Assembly: GCA_023055355.1 (NCBI GenBank)
Contig: JALJCS010000024.1
Span: 9,315,501-9,379,500 of the forward strand
Source: Agelaius tricolor
Taxonomy: Eukaryota; Chordata; Aves; Passeriformes; Icteridae
Reading direction: 5' to 3'
DNA: 64,000 bases
The translations under genes were made by a program, and so were the position numbers. Every line of letters begins with the position of its first letter. The first letter of the stretch is position 1. Shown piece after piece: positions 1 through 12,070 of this stretch. The notes beneath the pieces were generated by a model, which worked only from the letters and a program-made list of their open reading frames with translations, had not been told where the DNA came from and ran no database searches.

Positions 1-3000
1 CTGTTATTGTTTCACTGATATTTTTATTTAAGCATTTTGTATAGTATAACCTGTCAAAGTGCAAACTTCTAAGAGGAGTTCCAAGTAAGTACATAATTTC
101 TACCTGTACCCTAAATTAGGAGAGAAATTTAAATTTAAAAACAATTAAACTAGATCAATTCAATCTGGAACAAATCATGTAAGGGAGGAAAAATATAACT
201 TGCCATCCCTTTAAAAACATTCTGGGCAGTGAGTTATGGACAGCTGTCAGACTGGTGGAAAACCCAAGGGATCAACACGAGATGACCACAATAACATCTT
301 ATATCCAAAGGAACCTCTAATTTCAGCCTAGTGTTTGTAAATACAAATGTGACATTAATACATGTGAAGGTCGGCATGTGTTGGAGACACCAACTGCTGA
401 TTTGAAGTGCTAGTAATCTTTCACAGTACCTCTACTCCCTGACAGTGTGAAAAGAGGTGGCTGGTACAACAGCTGCAACTTCAATTACCTGTGAGGACAT
501 AATTCTAGATGCACACTGTCTTCAGAGTAAAAAACATAACCCATGTCTTGTGCTCCAACCAACCCTGGATTTAACACAATGAGCAAACTAAAAAAATCTG
601 CAAGCTGATGTGAGTGAGATGCAAGGTCAGGTATCCTTCAGAAACACAGGAAGGGAAGGAGGGGAAGATCATGAACTAGATTAATCTGATTACAAATAAC
701 CTTCCACCATGCACTTGATGGAGGTGAGCACTGATAAGCCCCTGTAAGAACTGAAAAGTCTTGAAGTCAGGGATCATAGTTTATCTGAAATGGCAGAAAA
801 CCTGCCTGACTACCTTAGAAGGGGCTTGGCCAATTCCACTTTGATTTCTAACAGGTGCTACAGAGAACCATACAAATTAATTAAAAGGTAATGAAGGAAA
901 TGATCCCTTAGACTTTATCGAGCTCTCTTGTATCCAATATCGGTTCAGTGTAGCAGCCAGGAAGGGATCTGCAGGAAAACATAAAGGAGAAATTGGGGAA
1001 AACTTCTCACAGCATCCAGACTTTTCAAGTGACTGACCCAACTCTGCTACATCTCACCATGTGGAAAAGATCTAGCACCTTTCCACGTGCCTTTGCCTTG
1101 CTTCCCCTTCAAGTGGTGGCGACAATCTGAGGGATGGGGGTGAGGGAAGGAAATTGATGTTGACAGAATGTCCAAAAAGGGCAATGCATGCCTTGAACAC
1201 AACTAGTTGAGTGGTTAAATGGGGTAAGATGTACCACACAGGATGTAAGGGGGGATTCTATGCTCTGTACTTCAGACAGGCCAACAGTTCACTGCCAGCC
1301 TGAAGACTGATGATTATTAAGAAGAAAACCTCCAACTGTTGACATTATTCATACTGAAGCTGCACTTATTCCAAGATTTAAAAAAAAAAATCTCTTGCTG
1401 CAAAATGTTCATTATCAGAGATATATGATGTGGCAATAGCACAGGAGTGGAGTTTATAATCCTGCTCCTGTAGCTCAGCCCAGCCAGGGCTCCACACAGC
1501 TCCAATCCTGCTTGGGAGGAGCTGAAGATGAGCCATGCAGCTGAAGAGTGTACAAAGCAGATCTGTATCAGCTTTCCTTTCTCAAAAGCATCCTCTCTGG
1601 GACAAATCATTAAAAGCACCTGCACAACATAGAGGGACAGGTAGCTCTGGATATTCACAAGGCCAAAAAACATCCATATTTTGAGTGTATCTCCATAACA
1701 GTAATTCTAAATACATCATGGCAATGACAATATACATCTTCTGACTCACTTATCAAGAACTAACTTAAAAACAATGACTTCAGGTTGATTTGAATGGTTC
1801 TGATCCATCAGCAGGCTAGAAAGTTGTTCAAAATTATGTACTATATACCTTGAAGTGCTTAATGAAAAAGCTTTATAGTTAATTTCTATGAACTGTAAAT
1901 CCCAAACAAATTTTTCATCATTCTTCCCTTGTATAACCTCTCCTTACTTGTAGCTAATTAAAAAGCAGGGTCCCAAATTGCCTGCTCTTGTAATATCATC
2001 CTATGGAGAAAAAAAATTAAAAATTGTAAAATTGCTCCAACACTTTTGGAAATTACATTTTAAAATACTGCCTCTGAGTGCAAACATGGACAGAACAGAA
2101 ATAAAGTCAAGTGAAAACAGACAAGCCAGGCCACCAAGAAATAAGTTCTCCTTACATTACTATGTAAACATATAATATAGGGAATCTAACACCTGGAGAT
2201 CACAATGAAAAGCCTAAGAGAGGTGGAATATAACCAATGATTCTCAGAATTCGGGCCAAAGAAAGAATGCAACATTTGTTTCTCTGGCAAACAGGTTCTG
2301 GACTTGTCCCTACTTCAGGCCATTAAAAAACTTGCAATAAAAATACATTTTATACCTTAAAGCTTGAAGGAATCTACGCAAGAATGGACTTTTTCCATGT
2401 TTGCTCTTATTTAATCAAGTGAAAAATTTCATTTCACTGAAGTTTACTCTGTATGATTTCATCAATGCACAGTAGTAGCAAGTAATTTAAGCATTTCTGT
2501 TTTCAGATCTTAATCTTTACAATGTAGTTTTTAAATCTGCCACTTTCCTTTTTGGAGGGTAACTAACAACAGAGTGCATTCATTCCATCCTTTCCCAACC
2601 AAGCAAAACACTCACTGGGATTTCCTTTTCAAGCCTGCTAATTGAAAACATTCTGCAGTTTATTAGTCACTATACAGATTATCTGCTGACATGCAAACTC
2701 TCACTCATTCCAGACTTGTTAATTAACATGTAATTACTGATCCCACAGAGACTGGACTGCAGGTGTGATGCTCTGGGTCCTGCTCTAATAACCGCTCCTC
2801 TCAGATGCCAGCACAGATGCAATACACAGCAGTTGTATTGTCCCAGAACACCATCTCACCCTCCCTAAAAGCACACAGGCTCTGTTTCAGTTTCAGTACT
2901 TTTTACTTTTTTTTTTTACTTTTTTTTTTTACTTTTTTCTCTGGGTTTATGTGCAACACCCACTCACAATTTAGCACAGAAAAGCAACAAAAATCTGTGC

Positions 3001-6000
3001 TCTCCCATCAGCCTGTCTCAGCAGGAGCTGGCCCACGGCAGCTGTTCTGCATGGTGAATTTGAATGGGAAGACCAAGAGGACAAGAATGGCAGAGGATGA
3101 AGGAGAGAAAAACAAGGAAACAGACAGATATTCCCTGTCATTTCTGTGACCACCTAAATGATGATCTCACCTACTGGTGTATCCAATGGAAGGCGATTCT
3201 CAGTAAAGTCTCTTACAGAGCACTAATCTCTACATTAAAATACTACCTTCCAATCAATTACTCTTATATGAAGCCTCATGGTACCATAACTATTCCCTTC
3301 ATGTATTCTTTGGATAATGGGATGTTCAAGAAGAAACCTTTTTCAAATACCTTGCCATTGAATTTCCTATAAGGCTTGAAATGTTTCAAAAAGTCTTTGC
3401 TTAAGGAAGACAAAATGGTTATCAAATAGTAACAGTGAGAGTATAAAGGCACTGCCATGGAAAGTTGGGTCAGATGAAACCACCTACAAGTTTATAATTC
3501 CTTATTAGCAAGGTTATACTGGTCAAGAACCAAGTCCAGAAGGAATTTTATTAAGCAAAGTACAGTTGTCAGGGAAAAGTACATCCAAATTTAAAACAAG
3601 TAGGGAATGGGACTGTTAAAAGCATGTAGAGTAGCCACATAATTTTATCACTGAAGTCAGAAGTAAAACTGCCCTTGACTGCAACCAATGGGAGCAGACT
3701 GTATTGACAGTTTTGAAAATGTAATCCTGCTTATATAGGTATTAAGAACAATTTCTGAATCCCTGGAGAGCATCTCCAATAAAAACATGATCAGAAGTCA
3801 CTAAAATTCCCATCTCAGACGGACCTCAAAAATTTGCTGCACTGCAGTTCATTGTGAACTGAGTATGATCATAACAAGCAAGCTTTCGATACTCTTTCAT
3901 AATCCTGTTAGAGAAAACAAAAGACTAAACTGTTCTAAGCAGGAGCCACATTCAGTTTGAAAGTTTCATTTACTGGATTTCAACAACAACAAAATCTTTG
4001 CAACAAGAACATTGTGCCACTACTAGGACCTTCTGGACCTGCACGGACTCACCTTTCTATGCATTGACAATTCACCTTTAACTGCACTGCTAGTTTACCA
4101 ACCTTTCCAGAAGGAAATGGATGAGAAAGAACATGCTAGTACAAAATGGTCAAGAGAGTCACTAAGGAAAGGGACTTTTGGAATTAATAAGTCTTTTTCA
4201 CAAGATATACTGTCTGGGAAGCAGCTGTGCATTTGCATCAGAGGAGAGATCAACTCTGTCCGAAACAAAAGCACATAACCTGTCAAGGGAAGGAACAGGG
4301 AAACTCCTGTGTCATAGATGATTCCAAGATTTAATATCTTGACCCAGATCTGACAATCAGAGCAGAAGTAGTTACTTTTATTAAACATGACACGTTAACA
4401 ACATTCAAGACCCACAATGACTCAATAGCCATGGCACTGGTGGAGAAAGCTGTAGCAACGTCAGCCTTTCTGTATTTGGAGCAGCAATATTTCAACCTGC
4501 TCTTGCATATGGGCATTAGAGGACATCTCTTCAAGGCACTGGCTTCAAAGAGACTTGAAAAAAATGAAGCAGTAAGATAGGTCACTGCTTAGCTATCATA
4601 TGGCAGTAATCTTCTGAAACCTTGACAATTCCTAGCAAAACCCAGGTTCAGCCAAGCACTTGGTCTACCATGGTCACTATGTGATCCTGACCTTGCCAAC
4701 TTCTCTCTGCTAAGGATTCAGGAAGAGCCTGTTCACAAAGCTCCCATCAGTGACAGATTTAGAACAGACTCCACGACAGCATTTCACACAACTGAATTTG
4801 CCAATATAAATGGACACATTATGCCATGTAGGAAACTTTATGCAGTGGAATTTTATAAATTCCACCTTCGCTACAAGAAGGTCATTTTATGCAACTCAGT
4901 GACTAAAGCAGACTGAAGAGAAAACCAAACCTCTGAAGAAGGAAAATGCAAGACAGTTGTTCACAAAGTGACGATAGGTGGGAACAAACAGATTTATATA
5001 AGCAAAGATTAAGATGAACAGTTCAGCTTGACAGGAGATGTTTTATCTGTAAACTCTTTCACAAAAATCAGTGAAGATACTGCCTACAAAATATAAGTTG
5101 GAGCAAAATCCATCTCTTTAAGAGTTAATGTAATTCTAGGAGAATAAAGCAAATTCTGCTTCTGACCCTGTCCGTGATACATCAGTCTTCATCATTGTGA
5201 AGTGGCCTGACCTCTTCCTCCAAGCAGAATGATGAAAGACAGCTACTAAAACTACCCACTTTCAGATCTTGGCTTCTAGAAGAGAGGCAGTTGCCCCTCT
5301 TTCTGAGTAAGAAAACACAGAAAAGAATTACCAGAAAAGGTCACACTCAGCCACATCTATGAAAGGGTTCAAAGGCTTTTTCATACGTGGATAACACTGG
5401 GAAAGGCTTGTCAGGAGAGCCTCAGCACTGTACAGTGCCACTGAAGCTTCCAGCCTCTAGTTTGCTGCTGACAATCCAGGACAATAAATGGTGAAAGGAA
5501 ACGCATCAGGAGCAGTCCTATTTATCTTTCCATTGCTGTTATCCATAGGTAGGGTCCTGAAAGAGCTCCTTCACACTTCCAGTACAAACACTTACATGGG
5601 TTTTTCCTCTCACCTCAATTTAGTTTCAAATAATACCCAAATAAGTCCATCAGCCTTTTGGAAGGATGACAAAGAGACTGTCTATCAACAGAGTCACATG
5701 ATGACATTTGCAGCACATACTCTTAAATCTGTGCTTTCAGGTAGTGTCTTGGACCCTTTCTCCTACAGATTGTAATGTTCATATAAAACATACCCCTTGA
5801 AAGAGGAGAAAAACTGGTTACAACAGAAAGAAAATGTAAGCACATTTCTGTCTTCTAAAGTAAGGCCAGAGAAGACACGAGCTATAAGTGAAATACATAT
5901 GGAGGCTTCTCAAGTAAAAATTATTTGTATAACTGAAAAGAGAACAAATATTGAGTAAGGGATTGATAAGAAACTACTAGTTCTTTAATATTCTGTTATC

Positions 6001-6229
6001 TCTTCCTTATTTGTTAACCTCAGAATAAAAAATATGTTATATTGTTTATGTGGATTTCTTTTCCTGAGATTATATTCAGCTCTGGGAAAGGTGAAGAAAA
6101 CAATGACGTTTTCTCAGTCTAATATTTCTGCTCAATAATTAATGGAAGAAAGAGAAATCTGGAAACAAACAAAGAATTAAATCAAAACCTATCCTTTATC
6201 CTGTCTGGGGCTGTTATCTATACTGTTGT
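1..6229. other. AT-rich unique non-coding DNA
   Basis: No gene is recognised here. Open frames are below about 120 codons, lie on both strands and resemble no protein family I know. The only low-complexity feature of note is the T-rich tract near 2898-2940. The stretch is best read as intergenic or intronic sequence. Short exons flanked by introns could be missed by eye. Confidence 0.6.
2898..2940. repeat. T-rich low-complexity tract
   Basis: Runs of T are separated by AC dinucleotides, giving an imperfect T(n)AC pattern with three T runs of growing length. This is a simple sequence tract with no sign of a retrotransposon body on either side. Confidence 0.8.
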
Positions 6230-6540
6230 TCATAAGCGAGCATGGTTTTCATTAATGAGCTACTGTTTCAAGCTCAGTGTTTACAGATCACTACAGTACC
6301 ACAGAAATCTTTCAGTATTAAATACACAATTCTGACTCATTCCAAGACTCCTCCCAACTGTGCTCATCAATGCATTCCATGGCAGAATTCCTTTTGAACT
6401 AGCTCAGTACACCGATGTTATTAAAATGTACATGAATGTGATTACAGTAACAATAAACTGAAATTTGCATCAAATGCAGTCTCATTAATTGATCATATCC
6501 AATTTGACAATTTAAATGCATTAAAAAAAATACTGTTCTA
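6230..6540. promoter_or_regulatory. Possible conserved non-coding element
   Basis: AT-rich sequence with a dense set of transcription-factor-like words: an octamer ATTTGCAT at 6463-6470 (POU/OCT type), ATTAAT/TTAATTGATC near 6484-6493 (homeodomain type) and ACAATAA near 6450 (SOX type). It has no coding potential. Such clusters are typical of deeply conserved vertebrate enhancers, but AT-rich DNA also produces these words by chance and I cannot test conservation here. Confidence 0.18.
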
Positions 6541-8725
6541 GATGACAGATTCTAACTTGGTTAATTTTCTAAAAAATATCATTCTTGCTTCATCTTGATT
6601 TTATACATTTTAATTTTAAAAACACATATTACTTAAACTTGGAAAGAAGATTAGTCAAAGAAACAGAAAACCTGAGTGTTGTCCTAAATTAATGAAGCCT
6701 CAAAAGAGTGCTTTAGATTTCTACTTACTTGCTTCCCCAATCACTCAGGACACCAGAGATGCAGATGGACAGAGATGGCAGATGACAGCCTGCTGCACTT
6801 GGGCTATCAAAAAAGCAGGTGCAAAAAAGCATGCCCAAGCACGGCCCTCTGAGCTCACCTGAAGGGTGTTCAACAGAAGAGGGTTGGGTTTGGCTCCTGA
6901 AGCTGGTGCAGCATCATTGCCACATCTTTGTAAGGCAAGATAAATGCTTGGGCAAGAAGAATTATACTCAGTTCTTAATGTCTACTTCCTACCACCCATC
7001 CAACAGGGAAAACACCAGCACTCTACAGCAGCTTGGGTTGTAGTTACTGAAATGGCTGGATTCAACAGAACAATGCCCACAGTCCTGGCATCCTGACTTT
7101 TTTAAAATCAAACACAAGTGAAGGAACATACTTCATGCTCCTTTTAGACACTGCTAGGAAGCAGGTGAGCTTGGAGCATTGTTTCACCTTGCAGAGAGGA
7201 ATCCAAGACAAAAGATTCTTTCAACATCTTTTATCTTTTAGAACAATTCAGAGGAAACATTAGACCTGTGAATAACAAAACCACTACCAATTACACAGAG
7301 TCTGCATTTTCACCTGCTGACCCTGTATTGCACAGACTTCAGTCCCTGAACTATTCTTTCTAAGTCAAGTTACTGGTTTGTTTTGTACAGCTACACAGAT
7401 GTGATCACTGTACATGAATACCTCTGCAGAAATCCATCCATTGCAGAATGAGACAGCCTTTAAAATAAATCATTTTTAAATATGCAGTAATCAGAACAGA
7501 TTACAAATTGAGTTAATATCTTTAAGATAAACTGAAGGCTTCTTACTAATGTAATAGACTATGGATCATATCCTGGGGGTGCTCAAACCAGGCCCACCTA
7601 TTTTATAAAAAGCCTAAACACATGGCTTTGTTTTCAAAGTGCTGAAACTTTAGCAACTTGCAATGATCTTGAAGTTCAAGATTTTTGAAAAACACCAAGG
7701 AATATAATTTAAACATCTAAATACAAGCTTACTGGAATTTTCAAAGAAAATTCTAAATCAATACCTATGTAATTAATTTACAGGCCTTGAGCAGTACCAC
7801 TGGAAGAATCTTACTAAAGATTCCTCATTTACATACTGGTGGCTGTAATCCACTGAGGTATTTTAATGCACCAGGAAAAACACAAACACTTATCCCAACT
7901 CTCAAATTCATGTTACCACAACTCTGACATCCTTATGTACTCTCTCAGCCCACAGCCAGGTAATCCCATGGAGCTCAAACCTCTTACACTGAGATTTAAG
8001 GTAGATTATGTTGTTGGGCTTTCACTCCTGTAACTCAGCTGATGCAAGGTAATTTATTAAGCTTTAATAAACTGATTACAATCTAAGCCCTAAGTTTCTC
8101 CTGAAGCTACCAGGAGTTGCTGAGAGTCATGGAGTTACAATCACTTAAGAAGTTACCACTTACCAACCATTCTGTGTGGATACTTACATGAAGCATCCCT
8201 AGGGGTGGCTTAAATCAATTTAACTTCCAGTTAGTCATTCCACACTCAGTTGTGTCTGTACCCTATACAATATAATTTCAAGCTGCATCATTGAACACCA
8301 TCCAGTTGCCCTTAAAAATATATCTGATTCAGATAGGTTAAATTTCCATAAGTAAGCATTCAAATGCAAATTAAACTGATGTAACTGTTTTCTAAGAAAT
8401 AAACAGTTATGCATGGAAGACTATCAGTCCATTTAAACACGTCTTTTTTCTCATTCTTAAATAAATTTTAGACTATATTTAGAGTATGTTGGATAGTAGC
8501 GCTCTAAAACACCTGTTTCACATAACTTTTTGGATCTTTAAGGATTACCAATGATAGTAATTATCAAAGATTCAAACAGCAACTATACATATTTTTCTTT
8601 ATACTATATACAATTTATAGGTAAATCTTCATTATATTGATATAGGAGATGAAAGCTAATCTAGCAAGGAAATGTTGAACTAAATTTAAATATCCTTCAG
8701 GAACCACCATTAATGAATTGCTGTA
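6541..8725. other. AT-rich unique non-coding DNA
   Basis: I see no gene, no recognisable transposon and no notable simple repeat in this stretch. Confidence 0.55.
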
Positions 8726-8758
8726 AAGTTTGTATATTATACTATTATATACAAACTT
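8726..8758. repeat. 12-bp inverted repeat, AT-rich hairpin
   Basis: Arms AAGTTTGTATAT (8726-8737) and ATATACAAACTT (8747-8758) are perfect reverse complements around a 9-bp spacer. The structure lies only a few bases from the second, longer inverted repeat at 8766-8818, so two hairpins sit back to back at the terminus of a CR1 relic. Confidence 0.85.
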
Positions 8759-8765
8759 CCGCGAC

Positions 8766-8818
8766 TCCAACCTAAATGATTCACCATTTCTTAGAATCAG
8801 TGAATCATTTAGGTTGGA
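8766..8818. repeat. 19-bp inverted repeat at a CR1 3' terminus
   Basis: The left arm at 8766-8784 (TCCAACCTAAATGATTCAC) and the right arm at 8800-8818 are perfect reverse complements separated by 15 bp. The right arm is the normal 3' end of the minus-strand CR1 copy that follows. The left arm is the same CR1 terminus in the opposite orientation, with only about 20 bp of recognisable CR1 before unrelated sequence. It could be a truncated second CR1 in tail-to-tail orientation or a templated fold-back made during insertion or repair. Confidence 0.85.
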
Positions 8819-9110
8819 AAAGACCTTAATATTATCAAGTCCAACAATTAATCCAGGTGCTGAAACACCACTAAAGGATGTCCCAAAGCCCCAGTTGTGC
8901 ACGTTTTTTAAATCCCTCCAGGGACAGTGATTTCACCACTTCTTTGAACTCCCTGTCCCAATGCTTGACAACCCTTTTGTAAAAAAGCTTTTCCTAGTAT
9001 CTAACCTAAACCTCCCTTGTGCAATTTGAGGCCATTTCCTCTTCTCCTCTCACTTGCTGCCTGGGAGAAGGGACCAATCCCCACCTGGCCACAACCTCCT
9101 TCAGATATCT
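8788..9110 (-). mobile_element. CR1 LINE relic, 5'-truncated
   Basis: Read on the minus strand, this stretch follows the 3' portion of avian CR1: a body with words from the consensus ORF2 end and 3' region, then the terminal segment in which AAGGTCTTTTCCAACC leads into TAAATGATTC. On the plus strand it starts at the CR1 terminus and proceeds inward through the diagnostic stretch of the 'accact...ttgaactccctgtcccaatgcttgac' type (8935-8970), to about 9110 where similarity fades. It is diverged and carries no open reading frame of use. The 5' truncation is normal for LINE insertions. The identification rests on recall of the CR1 consensus, not on an alignment. Confidence 0.85.
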
Positions 9111-11280
9111 TCTCATTAGTCAATTTACATCTATTATTGTTCCAGAAGGAAAAAACTAAACTTAGAGAAAATGTAGGCAAACCCATGACCTTCAAAAGAA
9201 ATGGGAACACCTGCTCATTTCTTTTATTTGCTGCAAAACTAGAAACATGAAGAGAATTTGGTATGAAGAACTGTCTAATGCTTGTATGCAGACTATCAAA
9301 ATACAGTGGCAGTGGTTCTTGGCAGCACTCCTCAACAGGATGCTGCAGCAAGCACTGGTAAAAAAAGATCCATAGGGAAATAGATGAAAACTGTTTTCTA
9401 TTGAGCACCTATTTAAATAGCAACTGATGCTTTATCAACAGAAATGGCCAGAGTCAAACCTGAAGCTCTCTAGTAGCATCCAAATGCTGCCAAAGGGTAA
9501 ATGTCCCATTGTCTTTGGTATGTTACAAATTATTACAAAACAAAAATCATGGTCATTTAAAAATCTTACTCAGATGGAAAGGAACAATGACAGAAGTCTG
9601 CACACAATATAAATAATTTATGCCCAATTCTTTGCAGAATCAAGGCATAAAGTTACAGATGCAGAAAGTCTTCAGATTTTATAATATTTAAACAAAGTTT
9701 TGAGCTTTTATTCTGTTGTACCTAATCCTATATCTTCAGGGGCCATAGTGATGAACTGCAACTGAGTTTACTGTCTGAAAACTATTTAAAATATAATCAC
9801 TAAAGATTATAATACAACAGCACATATTTCATTAGGCTACTCTAGATCCCAGTTGACAGGATATGAAAACGAGACTGCCTGCTTTATCAGAAAAAGCAGG
9901 AGAACACCTCCTGGATTTTGGCAGAAGATCAGTCCAGAGTTCTTGGAATACAAAAGTATTTGCAAAACATCTGCAAGGATCCTAAAGACAATAGATTAAA
10001 AAGCCTGACTTTCCCAACTCTCTAGAATCCAATAAAAATTTTGTGTGCTAGTAAAAGAGGAATCAAAATGTGTATATTACCTAAATAATTTATATCTCTC
10101 CTCCAGCTCTGTGGACACTTAATCCCTTGTTGGGTCAATATTTCATTATTCTATGAAATTAGAACCCAAAAGGTTAACCCAAAATTAGAGGAATTCTAGA
10201 ACCTATGTGGAATCATCTGTGATTCCAGAACATATAATATTGGTGAGGATATGACACAGAGCACATAGAAAAGGAACAGCTTTCTTTGTGCCTTCACAGC
10301 CTGTACCTGTCACTCCAATGTGTGGAGACCTATGGAGAATGTTATTTTCACAAATTATTTAGGAGCCTTGTTTCAGCACTGTCAGAGTTTGCAAACTAGA
10401 TGTCCCACATTTCTGAACACTTAAACACAGTTATGTGGCATTAAAAGCCAGAATCTGTGTGTGAGAGGAGTGCACAGGCTGCTGCAGTGGCATCAGCAGC
10501 AGGGAGCTGTCATTGCACCCCCCTGCTGCAAACACGTCAGGGAGTCAAGGGCATGGCAGGATGAGTACTGATGAGTCTGTGTAACACTTCCTTCAAGTGA
10601 TGGCAACTTAACACACAGGTCCAATCAAAGGCTGCAGCATGTGAAAACAAAATCAAAGCAGGGCCCTTGAGGGACTAAATATAGCTCCAAATCTAAACTT
10701 TCTGAGAAATGCTAAGAAAAGATGAAATGTGCAAGAAAATTGACTTATTCTAAAACAGAGTCAAGAGCTACATCTGATCTTTGGACACCTGCCTATCAAG
10801 CCACATCTTAACCAACTGCCTCCAGTGGTTTAGCTCATACTTTTCATTTCTCCTTAATATGGCTATTACAGTAACTACTTTCAATTTAAATCTGGCACTA
10901 CAAGTCATAGTCTGGTGCTATTAAAAGAATGTATTAAACAGGATTATGTATTAGATGATTCTACACACCCAGAAAGCATTTGCTGGGAAACTGTGACATT
11001 CTAGCTTTGCAAACACTGTAGCATGTGCTATGTATAGATGTACACATTCTTGAGCTCCTATGCAAGCACACACTCTGCCATGGCTCATGTATATATAGAT
11101 GCACGAGTACCCACACTGTAAGAGAAAGGATAAGGTATTGGATCTGTAAGCAAAACAGCAGAAGATCAAATCGAGGAAAAGTGAACCAAGAAAACAAATA
11201 CATCAGATCAGCAGTGCAGACACATCACTTACCACTTGGAAAGCACTACATTAGGCTGCAACTTCATTTCTTGAAACAAT
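9111..11280. other. AT-rich unique non-coding DNA
   Basis: No gene or transposon is recognised. There is a small hairpin with CCTGCTTT at 9878-9885 facing AAAGCAGG at 9893-9900, and a slightly GC-richer patch near 10450-10560 with several CTGC words. Neither has an evident function. Confidence 0.55.
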
Positions 11281-11520
11281 GAGGAACAGGTAGGAGAGCT
11301 CTACAGCAGAACCCCCACTGTTGTGCCAGCTCTGGCTGAGCAGAGCAGGGGGGTTGTTCCTCACCCCTGAGAGCTTTCTCTCCCTTTCTTTCCCAACCTG
11401 ACCCCTGGCACCACATGCCTGCAGGCTTGGTGCTGGACTGGGTCTGGCATTTCTTCTGCCAGGCCTGCTCTGCTCTGATAGGTGCCAGACTGTTGCTGCA
11501 GCTGTAGCTGAGGTCTCAGG
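11281..11520. other. GC-richer patch, function unknown
   Basis: Base composition rises above the AT-rich surroundings, and minus-strand open frames of 64 and 123 codons overlap here in different frames. Neither resembles a known family, and CpG dinucleotides are scarce, so this is not a convincing CpG island. It could be an old, unrecognised repeat. Confidence 0.3.
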
Positions 11521-11639
11521 ACATTGTGCACATATGACCAGACTGATGATAACAACTGTAAGAGGAAGGAGGAAAAGAAAGAGACTAGAAATCAATGACT
11601 TACTGTACCAAGAAAGAACCAATTATTCAGCAAATCTGC

Positions 11640-12070
11640 TTTTGCTAATTCTGTCACACAACCTCATTCATTAAAGTTCCATCATTATTTGAATTAACTG
11701 TTGCTGTCACAGCAATAATAGTCACAATCAGACACTCACATTCTGCAACTACATAGCTTCTATTAGTCCCAATTTAGTGATGTTGCCTGCAACTAATGAA
11801 CTGGTTTGTAGTTTAATTATAGTGCTTACCAGATAATTTATTAGACAGCAATAAAGTTTAGATTTACTTCTCCTGCAATGCTGCTCCATTATTAGATGTA
11901 TACATGAAGCTGCATTTTGTTCTCAATTACACATGTATAAATCTTGAGAAACTCTACTGAATTAAAAGTTATTTTAAATTGACATGCAGCTACTTTGCAT
12001 TTGAAAATTTGTAACACAGCACAGTTTTGTTCCATGTACATGCATTACTTACAGCACTCCAGGTGGTTAC
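11640..12070. promoter_or_regulatory. Possible conserved non-coding element
   Basis: AT-rich, non-repetitive sequence with repeated homeodomain-like cores (TTAATTAT near 11814, ATTAGATG near 11891, CAATTACAC near 11925) and CTGTCAC-type words near 11655 and 11704. It lacks coding potential. The pattern resembles vertebrate developmental enhancers but conservation has not been tested. Confidence 0.18.
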
